From: Hirsutella rhossiliensis
Taxonomy: Eukaryota; Ascomycota; Sordariomycetes; Hypocreales; Ophiocordycipitaceae
Assembly: GCF_020360975.1 (NCBI RefSeq)
Contig: NW_025408668.1
Coordinates: 6,634,001 to 6,698,000 of the forward strand
Reading direction: 5' to 3'
DNA length: 64,000 nt
Numbering within the stretch: the first letter of the stretch is position 1; each line of letters starts with the position of its first letter. The notes beneath the pieces were generated by a model. It had not been told where the DNA came from, ran no database searches, and was given only the letters and a program-made list of their open reading frames with translations. Positions 11,746-24,899 of the stretch are shown piece by piece. Position numbers and translations under genes: made by a program.

Positions 11746-14700
11746 TTACAGCCAACGAGGCTCGCCGGCGTCCGTCGGGTGGTTGGCAGGGTGGGCGGGC
11801 GAGTAACCGGCGGGCGCCATCTGGTTGAACTGAGGTTGGTGGGTGGAGCCTTGGTGGACGGGGCCCTGCTGAACGGAACCCGAGGCCGGAGGTGTGGCAT
11901 TGTTGGCGTAGAGCGGTATGTTCTGGCGCATGCCCTGGCTTCCGAGTCCTGTGACGCCGCCATTCGTGAGCCCGTTGTTCTGCAGCCCAGGAGCATTTCC
12001 GGACATGGCCCGGGCATGGCCGGGTCGAATGGAAATCTGGCCCTGAGTATTGTCGGCAGGAGTGGCCTGTCCACTCGACGCGGCACTGCCACGGTTGTCG
12101 TGGAGGGAGATCTTGGCCTGGATTCTACGCCCATACGGAGTGTTGCGAATCTGCGGCAAGAGAGGTCGAATAGCCTCGACCAAGCGGTATTTCTGGTGAG
12201 GCGTAGCGAATTCGAGAGCAGTCTGAACGACATAGTTCCCGAACGAGTCGCGCAGATGACGCTCCATCTCCTGGGGAGCAAGAAGCTCGTCCACAATGAT
12301 ATCCTTGGATTCAGGTCCAGCGCAGCGCAGACACTTTTCAATCACGTTCGAGCTGAACTTGTGACGCGACAGCAAGCCGATGCAGCCCTTGAACGATTGC
12401 ACAACGGGGTCAGTGAAGCTTGGCTCATTCAGATCAATGATGTACTGAACGACGTAGTTGCCGAAGGGGTCCTGCACGAGGACTCGCGCGTGACCAGTGA
12501 TGCGGTCGACCAGCCACGCCTTCTGGTGGCCCGAGGCGTGGTCGATACAGCGCTGTAGCACGCAGCACCCGTGGCGGTGCGTTCCAACGTCGACGCAGTT
12601 GTTACCAACGGCATCGAAGATAAACTGAGCGTCGGCGGAGGTGAGCTTGTTGAGACATTTCTGGATGACGTGGTTGCCGTTCAGATCCTGGATGAGCTCG
12701 ACCACGCGGAAGCGGAGAGCCTCGATGATCAGGCGGACCTGCGGTGCGGTGCTGACGTATTCAATCATCTTCTGCAAAGCCCTGGTGCCGTGCTGGTTAA
12801 GAGCAATGCGCACCATATCTTGAGACGCATTTTGAATCAAGACGGTTCGCTCATCGTCATTGCAAAACTCGAGGAGCTTTTGGCACAAATAATTACCAAA
12901 TGGGTCCATCATAAGCTCGATGACGTGCTGGTTAGTTTCAAGCCAGATCATGTTCACCTGATCAGGGTTCCGCTCCTCAAGTTTCTTCTGCAGGTAGCGG
13001 CAGCCGTGCTGGTCCTTGCACAGCTCGTAGATCTGGCCGCGAAAGGACTCGAGAGGCATATTGTGGTAACGCGACATGGCTGTAAGTCTGGTTAGTATAC
13101 ACGCTCTTCGCCAGGGGATCCGGGTCTCAATACCTTCACTGTCGAGCTGGCGACGATGCTGCATCACACGCGCCTGGCTGTCCCGAGGCTGCCCACCTCC
13201 TTGATTGAATGGCACCGAGCCATATCCAGTGTAATTCTGGGCAGGGTACATGGAGCCGCCGTTGACACCATTGATGGTCATCTGCTGCATGCCAGCAGCA
13301 AGCATCGGGATGCCAAAGCTGCCTCCAGTATTGGCGTTGAGCGGGGCGAAGCCGTTTGCCGGATAGAAGCCGTGGAACTGGTTCATCGAGGTGCTGGTGG
13401 GGGAAGACACAGTCGCGGCTGAAGTCATGGGCGCAGCACTCGTGAGACCGGGTCCAAATGGAGGCGCGCTTGCCTGAAGGGCCGACTGGATTGACGGATA
13501 AGCACTGCCCTGCTCGCGGCCGTTGTTCAGGTTGTTGTCGTTGGAGAGTTCGCGCGTGTGCCCCCTGGTCGGCATTGCTCCAGCGGGAATGCGGCCAATG
13601 CTGGCGTTGTGGTTGTGGAAATGCTGCTGGGCATGGCTGTTGGCATTGACGCCCATGATCGACGGGCCCGACGGGTTCTTGACCGTGGGGACGTCGTTGG
13701 CGGAAAACGAGCTCTGAAGTCTCGGAGGAGTGGCAGTCATGTTGTGGTGATTTTGAGAGGACAAAATGCCGCCACTCGTTTCAGACGTGGTTCCCGAGAA
13801 GTACTTGAGGTCGAGGGAGTTCCGAAGCGACGCAGGTCGGCTTCCAATGTTAGAGATTTCTCCGCCTTGGTTGGGGGATGAGCCGTTTATCGAGGAAAGG
13901 CTCTGCTGTGTCCGGTGACGGTTAACACGATTCCAACCGTTGGCAGCTGTCGGCTCGGGGTGAGGGGATGGGGATAAGGCAAGATCGAGCGCGGCAGACG
14001 ACGCAGACAACTGGACAAGAACAGCATAGGTCAGAAAGCAATTTACGATGATTCTCGACGGGATACACGGTGCTTCGCAAGGGCGGCTGATTTCCAGGGC
14101 AAACAAAAGCGTGAAGGCGAGACAGTTGGAGAGGTGAAGGAGCAAATGACGCGCGAGAAAGAGGATTGGGTTGCGGGAAAAGCGGGAGAAGGGGGGCGTT
14201 CAAGGAGCGTGAAGGGGAAAACTTTTAGCGAGGCTGCTACGGCAGCGCCTGTGCTGAACAGAGGAGTGCGGACTGCGAAAGGCCGCGCGCCTCGTTGCCC
14301 AAGCTACCAGAGGCGCATTCAAGCCAACTGCAAGACGCAGAAGCAGCCTCGTGCAACGAGCAAGGCACTTGCCATGAGTAAAGATGACAACAGGGCAAAA
14401 TCGACAGGAAAACAATGCTCACCATTTGGTCTTCACGCCTCACAAGGGTAGGAAAGTTCTCGTCCGGGGTCTGGCCACGAGGAAGCGCCTTTGGCTCGTC
14501 GTCGCCGAATAGAAAGCGTGTCGTGTTCGTCTGATCCAGGTTCATGTCGTACAGTCCGTTTCTCGACCTCGTCACGGGCATTGAATATCGGTTGAGGCTA
14601 TTGTTGAAGTGGGAAGTTAGTTTCCTGGATAGAAGCGTTTGGCAGAACAGTCCGGGAAGAGCCCAGAGTAGTGACCCGACTCGCAGAGACAGTCCAGTCA

Positions 14701-16210
14701 GATCTATAGATAGTGTAGCGTGTGGGCAACTAGGAACTGACGGGGTTGAAGGGGGGCAGTGTGTGGATAAGGTGTGAATGAAGAGAAAGGAAACAATAGG
14801 AGTAGAATGGTGAAATGGTTGATGCGGATAGCAGCAGCTTTTTGGGCAAGCAACGTGGGTTGTTGTCTCGAGCGCTCCTATTGTGCGCTGTTTGAGAATA
14901 GGGCCAGTGTCAAGCAGTGCCTCCATGCGCTCGCTCCTGAGGCATCGGATTAAAGGAACGAAGGCAGCGGAGCCTCGTGCTGCAGCAATATTTGAGGTCT
15001 CCGCCTCGAAAGAGCTGCACACCCGAGGCCCGCGCAAGCACAAAGCACCTGCTGCTCCGGATGCGTCGATGTGAGCTGGTTGCTCCCTCGGGCCAGCAAA
15101 GAACTTTCTCGCTGTGCCGCAGCTCACCGCTGAGCACATCGCCAAACCAGAGCAGCCTGGTTTCACTACGCTTCTGCGCTGACTTGGCGCCTACTCGCGC
15201 GGAGACAGCCAATTCGCCGCGGGCGAGCTCTTCTGCACCCAAGTTCAAATCGAAGAGCAAGCAGGGACGATAGAGTACTTACGCATTAGTCGATCTGTGA
15301 CTGGTTGGGTCCTGTCGGACCGCCTCTTCTTTTTCGTCATCGTCACTGTTTCGGCGTGTTGTTGGCACAGATCGGGAAGGCATCGGCTCTTCAAACCCAT
15401 ACCGATGCTGCATTATGCCAGAAGGCGGGGACGTGAGTTGCGAGCCGGAGCGGGCCGGTCGATTGTACAAGCCAGGCGGAGAAGCGAGGCTCGAGGTCGA
15501 GTAGCGATTCGGCCGCGAAAAGATGGAGGGGAACCCGGAATTATCATGGTATTCGGGCGGCGTCGTCGGCTCCGACTGGGGCCCTCCAAGTCTACCAATC
15601 TCTTCTTCCATTTGCGCGAGCTCTTGCGCTTCCCGTCTCTGTTGCTGGTCTAGTCTCTGCATCTCGATTTCGAATCGTCGTCGCCGCTCTCGGATTCTTT
15701 CATACTCGAGTTTCTTTTGCTCTATCTGCAGCGCGCTGGTCAGTGCCCGTTGGCTGCCTTGGCAGCTTACCCCCGAGGGCGAGTGCGGGGGAGAGAAAGA
15801 TTCGTGGGGGGGTATGATGCCCGGAGACCAGCTTGCGTCTTGACCGAAATGGATCTCGTGGTCGGGAAGTAGGCGGGCACACGTACTAGTTGGACTTGAT
15901 GCAACGCCTGTTTCTCGCTCAAGGTCAGTTCACCGACAAAGCAAGCAGGCTGGAAAGCGGGAAGACGGACGGTGTACTCTTGAGTGGCATCAAGGGCTGG
16001 GCCTCGTTGGGGCGAGGTCATGGTCGAGGTGACGGAAGATAGGGTTGGCACGCGGCTCGAGTCGGTAGTGAAGCGTCGAGGCATATTGGAGCGTGGGTCG
16101 TGAGAAGTCTGCTGCGGGAGACGGACGCCGTTGCGAGGAGGCGAGACAAAGTTGGTCATTGGCGTCTCGTTCCTCGGCGACTGCTGGGATCGGAAGCGCG
16201 ACTCGTCCAT
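11746..16210 (-). CDS. Pumilio/PUF-family RNA-binding protein (Puf4-like)
   Basis: Five exons on the minus strand (16210-15887, 15725-15283, 14597-14423, 14010-13134, 13079-11746) give 1050 residues. Residues ~610-950 are the PUM homology domain, with successive recognition cores DQHGCRYLQ, DPFGNYLCQ, NQHGTRALQ, DLNGNHVIQ, HRHGCCVLQ, DPFGNYVVQ and DSFGNYVVQ. Order and sequence resemble yeast Puf4. PUF proteins bind 3' UTR motifs and recruit deadenylases, controlling mRNA decay and translation in the cytoplasm. The N-terminal 600 residues are low-complexity except a charged helix starting IEQKKLEYERIRERRRRFE. The introns are 161, 685, 412 and 54 nt. The last is stop-free and in phase, but removing it yields DSEAMSRYHNMPLESF, which fits the family. 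The 685-nt intron is the least certain: its donor (GC|GTAAGT) and acceptor (AACAATAG) are good and join STNA to LNRYSMPV in frame. Confidence 0.88.
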
Positions 16211-19200
16211 GACGGACAGAAGCGGAGGACAGAGGTCGTCAAGGCCGAATTGGCACCGCGGGCTCAGTCTCCAATACTGCAGGCATGAGCAAGAGCAGGA
16301 GAAGGTTAGCAAACAGCAGAGGGAGACCGAAGATGAGGCACGGCGACCAGAGAGGACAATGATGGGTGGCGGGGCGAGGGGTACATGTGTTGTGTGGGCA
16401 TGGGTTCTGGGCCAGGCCTGATCCAGACAGGGGGACTGAGGGTTGGAGCCTCGGAGACGACTCAACGTCGTGGCCCGCCAGTTAGTTGTTGGTGCTCGGC
16501 TTCTCCGTGCCCGTACTGGGTACGCGCCGATGTCAACAGATGACAGAGAAGCACGATGCTCCGCACGCACATGCTCATGGCAGCGTGCATCCGGGAGAGC
16601 AGCAAGGCGCGCTGCTCGTACGTCTCCCAATCCTAGGCCATCGTGTCCTTTCCGGCCACGGCGACGTCCAAGAGAGTCGATAGCAAGGGATAGGGGTCCG
16701 TCAGGGCACCGGGGCAGTCCAGGGCAGTTCAGGGCAGTTCAGGGCAGTTCAGGGCAGTCCAGGGCAGTCCAGGGCAGGTGGCAGGCAGAGGACCACTTAC
16801 TCTGAGCAGCGAAGACGATTTCAAATCAACGCTTCACTCGACAAGCAAGATAGGGCTCTGGCGTGTGCCCGGGAGCCAGGAGCGAGAGGCCGGCGGCGAT
16901 GGAAGGACCATGAGCGAGAGCGACACACAATGCAAGAGAACAAAAGACGCGGACAATGGCGAGCAGTAGCCGAGCACGGCACAAAGAGAGGGCCAGAGGG
17001 GTGACGGGACGGGGACAAGACGACGACAGGGTTCAGATGGGCCTGTAGCCGCCCGCCTGGGAGCCCATCGGCCTTGGGGCCCAGCGAGGTGGGGGCGGGA
17101 GAGAGTGTGAGCATTTTACCTAGGTAGGTATGTACCAAGTATCGCGAGTACCTGGCCGTCTATCGGGAAGTACCTGCACACCCGCCACGATCCCGGGCAA
17201 TCTTGCGGGCGCAGCAGAAAAGACGCGGGTACTTTCTCATCTGCCAGGAGGTATGGCATGTGCCGGGGGGATGAATGAGCATGGACAGACAATGCCCGCC
17301 CACCTCAACGCGTGTTGCTGATTTGTGGCGCCAGGCTTTTTTCCCTTTTTCACAAGTTGCAAAAGTGCTAGCAACGAGGATCCCTCCTGCTGGGGCCCCT
17401 TGGTGTTTGGATGCCGCCATGCCGCCCACTGGTGAAGTGCCTGGCCTGCCGGTTGCCGCTGGCGCCGGGCTAGGCACGGATGTCGACGTAGATGTACTTC
17501 GTAACTTGTTCCAAATGCTGAAGCCACGCAGAAGAGCCCGGTATTTATTACTTCGTACGCCTCGCACAAACTCCCGAGTAACCCGTACAAGGCGATGGAG
17601 CAAATCAAAGGGCCGGCCTATCAGGCATGCCATTGCATAAACCACCTTTTCCTACACGCGCACCACCTGCCAGCTCCTATCCGTGATTTGCTTTTAGCAA
17701 CAGCGTACCTACGGTGACCAAGTGTTTGCCGAGTACGCAAGCACACCTTGGGTTCCAAATTATCACTACCTACTACAAGTAGTCGCCGGCCAACATGCCT
17801 CTCGCGCATACAGTACAGTGCACATGTACGTCTGTGGCTTACACAGCATATTGCAGTCATTCTGGGCGCCTCGGGGCACGGTGCAGATACTTTCCATTGG
17901 CCTTGGCAGATCGCCTAGGAGCGTGGCTGCCTTATTGTGTGCATCGGTACCTTACCTGGTCTGGCAGGCGGAGGTCCGTACGAGGTACCGCCTAACAGGG
18001 CCGTCGGGAGGTCTGAAGCCGGCGAGGGACTCGGTAGCGCCCGCAACCTTTTTCTGCCGGGCTGAAGCTGAAGATGCCGCCCGAGTTTCGTTGATCCGAA
18101 ACACTAATAGAAAGTAGAAAGTAGGTCATTCACGGATGGGGCTGCGCTCAAATAGCAAGCACAGAGCGGTCGGATTTACCCTTCATGCTACGCGGACGAG
18201 GGTAGACGGTGGCGGCAACATACAGCCTCCAACCACCGAATCGAGCGCCAGCCTGTAGCTCGTCGGCGTCGGGCTTTGGGGCTTGGCCCGTACTGTACAT
18301 AATTGCCACCAGAGGTGGTTTATTATTTTCTGGGCGCAAAAAAATAAGAAAATAAAAGATGCAAATTACAGTAGAAGAGCGAGAGGGGCACGAGAGAGAG
18401 CCCAAGTATCCACAGCCCACTTTGCGCCGGTACGGTACGTTTTGTCTGGTGTCGTCTGGCAGCTCCACTCGTTCGCGGCGCCCTGCGGTTTGTCGAGGTC
18501 CCTGCATGTCCTGCTTGGCACTCGAGAGTGTCGACAAGGAACTCTACCCGGTGTGCCAGAGGGAGTCGGCCAAAGTCGACTCATCTGCGGTGATGAGTGG
18601 CTTCTCATCGCGTGCTGTGCGGAGTGCTCAGATGACAGGTACAGTACAGAGTACAGTCCAGAGTGTGTTACCTCGAGCATCTCCTGTGAGTTAGCACTGA
18701 GCCACCTGCCTCGGAAGTTGTTGGGGGAAGCTGGCACAAAGTGGCATAGCGTCAAGCCCGATAAGGGCTCCCGCTCGCTGTACGGAGTACGGATACAGTA
18801 CCTACGGCAACACTGCCGGCCCGCGCGTGCACTGTAAGAGGTATAGCTGGAACTTGACACGGCGAGCCGATGCTTGAGAGAAGCTCGGTTTTTCATCACG
18901 CATCGGCTTGGTCATTGGACCTTTGTCGACATCTGCCTCTTTCCCCAAGGGCAAGGGCCGTGATGGACTCATCTGCCGTCGGCACAAACTCAAAAAACGG
19001 AGCCGCATGCCTACACCCCCACAGCCCACAGGGCCGATACAGGATCTCGCTCGCAACCGTATGGCGTCACGACGAGGGGCTGACGGACCGATGGCAAATC
19101 GCACGTCACATTGCCAAGCCTCGCCGTCGGGAGGCCCTGGACGCTGCTGCTGAGGGGCAAGTCGCCAATCGCAGAGCAATATTTGACAGTATTGACTGCG

Positions 19201-21259
19201 TGCATGCATGCAGCACAGAGGGAGACGCGACCAATCCAACGGGCACGGCACTACCGAGTTCATCCAAGCACGTCCACTGAATGCTCACCCAAAAGAAGCT
19301 TGCCTTCCCAATCACTCACTGCTCTCCCCCGTTTGTGCTTTTGCTCTTCCTGTCTGCAGACCGAGTCTAGCCATTCCTGCATGTAAAGGCTGACAAGGTC
19401 TGACAAGACTCGCGACCCGCGACCTCTTCTTCCCGTTACGGATCCCTCCCCACCACAACCGGCTGACACTTGGTTCGACAAGTCCTCTCTCTTCACCCAC
19501 GCGGCCAGCGCTCTTCCTTATTGGGCGCCTTTCTTGGTGCTAGGACGGGTGCGCCAGGCCTCGTCTGATGGCTGCGCGCCCGGATCCTGGCCGGAGGTCT
19601 TGCTGGACTGGGAAAACATCGTGAACTGACATGGACAACGTCATTCCTACGGACCGGCGAGCCTAGCCTGCTTTTCTTTGCAGTCTCGGCCAGCCAGCCC
19701 TTGGATGCTCTACGGATGTACATACGGCGAGGCATTTTGGAACCCGAAAATCTCCCCCGCCTCGCCTCCCCGCATGGCACCTCGCTCCATTTTCGTTCGT
19801 CGCATCACGGCCGCATATGCTCCGTATGCTGTGTCCGGTGTCCCGCACCCAGGGCCACGTCGCGGCTGCGGGCTGGAGCCCACCCATGTACATGCTGCCT
19901 GGGTATAGCACTCGTACCGTACCGTGCAAGATCTGGAGAGAGTGAACCCCAAACGATAGGTACAGTACTCTGTACAGTAGGCAGGGTAGGTACGGGGTAT
20001 TCAGTTCTGCCCTTGCACCACGACACGTAGCCCCCGAGACTTGCCTGGGGTCAACTGGATGCAAGGCATCGCCTTCTTCACCCACTCCCGACATACGTAC
20101 ATGCTTACACCTTGCTGCGCCCAACGGCTGATCCGCTGGCCAAGCTTTCTCACCGACTTTTGCAAAGTTGGCTCGCCTTGAGTGGAGCTATCGTCAAAGT
20201 TGGCCGACGACCAATGTGGGGGAGGGTTTTGAGGAAAGTCAACATCACCCTCACTGTCCACTGCCAACGCCACGTTCCCCAGCTTCGGTTTGTTTTGCGG
20301 TCCCACGACGTCCTATTGAAGGATCCCACCAGCCTATTCTTAGCCAGGGCACCAATCAGCTGGTTGTCGACCAGACGTTCCCACGAGACCCAACCTGGTT
20401 GAGGCCTCGCTATAATCGTCGAGTTGACGACCGTAAGCTTTGGGTGCGGCTGGTGGAGCCTCGGGATATATCCGCTTGCTCGCAACAGAACGGTCTGCAA
20501 GCCATGGCACATGAGACGGACGATACGACAGGTGGGTTTTAGGTACTGTACAGTAAACATTAGGTTCCATGGTAGGCAGTCTGCTATCCGTAGATTGATT
20601 GGCTTCCCGGGTTGCCGTTTGGAGCGGATGCCGCGCCGCTCTCGTTGCCGCCGAGCATCTACTTACACAGTCAGTACATGCAGCTATGCCTCCAATCCGC
20701 CAACGCATCAGTCTGGGGTTGCTCAACTCTCCCCCCTCTCCCCCCTCTCCCTGCAAGCCGAAAGGGGACGCTGGCTACGAGACAGCGGCCCGACCGTTTT
20801 TCTTGTTTCATGTGGTTCCTGTCATGGCTGGCGTCTCTTGTAGAAGATGATGGCCGTGATGGGGCATGACGCTTGGTTAAGCCGTCATGCGCGGATGATG
20901 CTTTGTCGCTATCAAGCGCAGACTTTCAAATTGAGACATGGCAAGTACGAGTAGGCCTTCAGCACACCCTCTCACACTAAAGACAGTAAAACAAATCATT
21001 CCTTCATCAGAGCAGATTGGCTGTTGATCATACCTAGGCGAGACGGCATTTCGCACGACATGGACCGTTATCGTTATCGGGCCCTGACACCAGCCACGCC
21101 CCGCCACTCGTCCCCCACCAAGCCTCGCGGGGCAGCAACACCAACAAGTCTGTCTTCTGGTAGACGGAACTTTTTTCCAGGCCACCATCGTCAGACCGAG
21201 CCCGTGACGATATCTCGGTGCGCCAACGCCCAGATGCCTCTATTGCGGTGACTTTCAAT
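16211..21259. other. About 5 kb without a supportable gene
   Basis: Divergent upstream space of the PUF gene (left) and RPC2 (right). Open frames reach about 185 codons but overlap on both strands, carry no domain and often lack good starts. It contains a 10-bp minisatellite (16712-16777), a TACCTAGGTAGGTA block (17117-17134), many GTACTGTAC-type words and pyrimidine runs near 20730-20755. No tRNA, rRNA or transposase was seen. Confidence 0.5.
16712..16777. repeat. 10-bp minisatellite (GGGCAGTYCA)n
   Basis: About 6.6 tandem copies of GGGCAGTYCA, differing only at one C/T position. It lies about 500 bp upstream of the PUF start codon. Confidence 0.9.
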
Positions 21260-24200
21260 ATGTCGCTGGCAGACGACGGCTTCGAGGCCCTCCTGGAGCC
21301 ATTCTACAACGGCAAGAAGCTCACGGATCCCGTGTCCACCAAGGAAGACAAGTTCCAGCTGCTGCCCGCCTTCCTCAAGGTCAAGGGTGAGTTTTCCTCT
21401 CTGCATCCGGCGACTCGCGGCTTGCTCTAACTTTGTCAAGGCCTCGTCAAACAGTGCGCGCACACTTTCCCTCGACCTTGCCCTCTCCGATCGCATGCTG
21501 ACCTGAACAAAGGCACATTGACTCGTACAACTTCTTCGTTGAGCACGAAATCAAGGACATTGTGCGCACCAACCGCACCATCCGCAGCGATGTCGACAGC
21601 AATTTCTGGCTAGAGTTTGTTACAGCCCGTTCGTCACGTCTGGGGATGGCCTAACCGTCCTGCCCAGGTTCACCGATATCCGTGTCGAACGGCCGCGCCG
21701 ACAAGACTACAACGATGCCAAGTCCCGCACCGAGGTCACTCCGATGGAGTGCCGGCTGCGTGACATGGCCTATGCCGCCCCCATCTTGGTGGACATTGCG
21801 TACATCCGCGACAAGCAAAAGATTGTCCGCAAGGGCGTGCCTCTGGGGCGCATGCCGGTGATGCTCAAGAGCTGCAAATGCCGGCTGAGTGGCGCCACCA
21901 ATGCGCAGATGGAGGCGATGAACGAGTGTCCCTTGGATCCCGGCGGCTACTTCATCATCAACGGCACGGAAAAGGTCATCTTGATTCAGGAACAACTCAG
22001 CAAGAATCGTGTCATTGTCGAGGCCGATGAGAAGAACAATATCATCTCGGCTTCCGTCACCAGTTCCACCCACGAGCGAAAGTCCAAGACGTACGTTACG
22101 TTGAAGAAGGACCGCATCGTTCTCACCCACAACGTACTCGTGGAAGGAATACCCATCGTCATCGTGCTCAAGGCGCTCGGCGGTCTCTCCGACTACGAGA
22201 TCATGCAGTTGGTTGCCGGCTCCGACGGAAGATATCAAGACGAGTTTCTCATCAACTTTGACGAGGCGACCAAAGTCGGCGTCTTTACGCAGCACCAGGC
22301 CCTCGAGTACATCGGCTCAAGGGTCAAGATGGGCTCGCGAAAGGGCCAGTTTGGGCCCCAAGTCCGTAGAAACAGCGTCGAGGAGGGACTCGATGCCCTC
22401 GCCAACTTGGTCATAGCGCATGTCCCGATCGAGGGGCTCGACTTTTATCCCAAGGCCATCTACGTCGCCATGATGACTCGGCGAGTTCTCATGGCTTCTC
22501 AGGACCCAAAGCTGGTCGACGACCGAGATTTTGTGGGAAACAAGCGTCTGGAACTGGCAGGACAGCTCCTATCGCTCCTCTTCGAAGATTTGTTCAAACG
22601 CTTCATGGGCGAGGTCAAGATGTCCATTGACAAGTTCCTGAAGAAGAACAACCGTGCCGTTCCCCTCGATGCCGTCCACATGATCAGTAATCATGCTAAT
22701 AACATCGGATTGGGCATCAATCGTGCCATCCAGACGGGAAATTGGAGTGTCAAACGTTTCAACATGAACAGAGCCGGCGTCACGCATGTTCTGAGTCGTC
22801 TCAGCTACATCAGTGCTCTCGGTATGATGACAAGAATAAACAGCCAGTTCGAGAAGACGCGAAAGGTATCTGGCCCCCGAGCTCTCCAGCCGTCGCAGTG
22901 GGGCATGCTCTGTCCCTCTGACACCCCCGAAGGTGAAGCCTGCGGTCTCGTCAAGAACCTTGCGTTGATGACGCACATCACCACAAACATTGAAGAGGGT
23001 CCCATCAAGAGGTGGATATTCACGCTCGACACCGGGGTCGAGCCCATCAGAAACTTTTCCGGTGCCGAGATGCATCGCCAGGGTTCCTACACTATACACG
23101 TTAACGGCACGCCGTTTGCCCTGACAAGGTATCCCAAGAGATTTGCGTCGAGGTTCCGCACGATGCGTCGCCGGGGCTGGATATCACCCTTTGTTAGCAT
23201 CAACATCAACTCACATTTCAACGCGGTGCATATCGCAACGGATGAGGGCCGGATTTGTCGGCCGTACATCATCGTCAAGAACGGGCAGCAGAAGCTCAAG
23301 GCCGAGCACCTCAAGCTGTTGCAGCTCGGAAAAGTAACGTTTGATGACTTTCTGACCAATGGCATCGTCGAGTATCTCGACGTCAACGAGGAAAACGATG
23401 CACTCGTCACCCTCTACGAGCATCAGATCACCAAGAGCACGACGCACTTGGAAATTGAGCCGTTCACTCTTCTAGGAGCCGTGGCAGGCCTGATCCCTTT
23501 CCCGCATCACAATCAATCACCCAGAAACACGTACCAGTGTGCCATGGGTAAGCAAGCCATTGGGGCGATTGCACACAATCAGTTCAACAGAATCGATACT
23601 CTTCTGTACACCTTGGTCTACCCGCAACGGCCAATGGTCATTACCAAGACGATTCAGCTTATTCACTACGACAAGCTCCCGGCAGGGCAAAATGCCACCG
23701 TGGTGGTCATGTCGTACTCTGGCTACGATATCGAAGACGCCCTCGTGCTGAACAAAGCCTCAATCGACAGGGGCTTTGGGCGGTGTCAAGTGTTCAGAAA
23801 ATACACAACGGAGCTTCAAAAGTACCCCAATGGCAGGAGAGAACGAATCGGCGACCCCCTCAATGAGATCTCGGGCAACACCAAGCATCGTCAAGAGAAG
23901 TACGAGGCTCTAGATGACGATGGTCTCGCAACGGTCGGCTACAGAGTCAAGTCTGGGGAAGTCATGGTGAAGAAGGAAACACCGCTGGACCTAACGACGA
24001 CAGGTATAGGCATGGACCGCGGGCCGAGCGAGTATCGCGACTCTGCGATCTCATATCGAATACCCGATCCTGCCTACATAGACAAGGTCATGATTTCTCA
24101 GACCGAGAAGGACACGACCGTCATCAAGGTCCAGACACGACAGACACGCCGCCCGGAGCTTGGGGACAAGTTCTCGTCCCGTCACGGTCAAAAGGGCGTG

Positions 24201-24899
24201 GTTGGCATTATTGTCGACCAGGAGGACATGCCATTTGCCGACAACGGCCTGACACCAGACATTATCATGAATCCTCACGGTTTCCCCTCGCGAATGACAG
24301 TCGGCAAGCTACTTGAATGCCTGACAGGCAAAGCCTCGATTCTAGACGGCCGCAAAGACTACGGTTTCGGGGATGCGTTCCGGTCGCATCCGGTCGAGGA
24401 GATGAGCCAGGTCCTCCTCAATCACGGCTTCTCGTGGGAGGGCAAGGACTACTTCACCTCTGGCCTGACTGGGGAGCCGTTGGAGGCCTACATTTTCAAC
24501 GGCCCCATCTACTATCAGCGCCTGAAGCACATGGTCCAGGACAAGATGCACTCCCGGTCGCGCGGGCCCAGGGCCATCCTCACACGGCAGCCGACCGAGG
24601 GTCGCTCCAGGGACGGCGGTCTCCGACTGGGGGAAATGGAGCGCGACTGCCTGATCGCGTACGGTGCCTCTCAGCTCCTGCTGGAGCGGCTCATGATCAG
24701 CTCCGACGGCGTCGAGATCGACATTTGCCAGCAGTGCGGGCTGTTCGGATACAAGGGCTACTGCCACACCTGTAAGAGCACAAGGGAGGTGACCAAGATG
24801 TCGATGCCCTATGCGGCAAAGCTGCTGGTGCAGGAACTCATCAGCATGAACGTCGGAGTGCGTCTCCAGCTGGAGGATGAGTTTCCCCATCCGAAATGA
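21260..24899 (+). CDS. rpc2: RNA polymerase III second-largest subunit RPC2
   Basis: Exons 21260-21386, 21441-21453, 21513-21614 and 21668-24899 give 1157 residues, the normal size for this subunit (Ret1 in yeast). With the largest subunit it forms the active site of Pol III, which makes tRNA, 5S rRNA and U6. Visible family blocks include [17 protein letters not shown] across the small exons, [54 protein letters not shown] and [14 protein letters not shown]. The C-terminal zinc site is [31 protein letters not shown] and overall length favour RPC2 over RPB2 or RPA2. Exon 2 is only 13 nt; it supplies GLVK plus the first two bases of the Gln codon. Introns are 54, 59 and 53 nt. RAD57 converges on it. 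Confidence 0.96.

Noticed and set aside
11635..13095. Plus-strand open frames (307 and 174 codons) opposite the PUF gene
   Set aside because: They mirror conserved Pumilio repeats on the minus strand and have no independent homology or start context.
14237..15166. 309-codon minus-strand frame as a separate gene
   Set aside because: Only 14597-14423 of it is coding-like (SLNRYSMPV...), and this splices into the PUF gene; the rest is intron.
19471..19488. GGTTCGA resembling a tRNA T-arm
   Set aside because: No matching acceptor stem, D-arm or anticodon stem upstream. A second TTCGAAA near 30958 also fails to fold.
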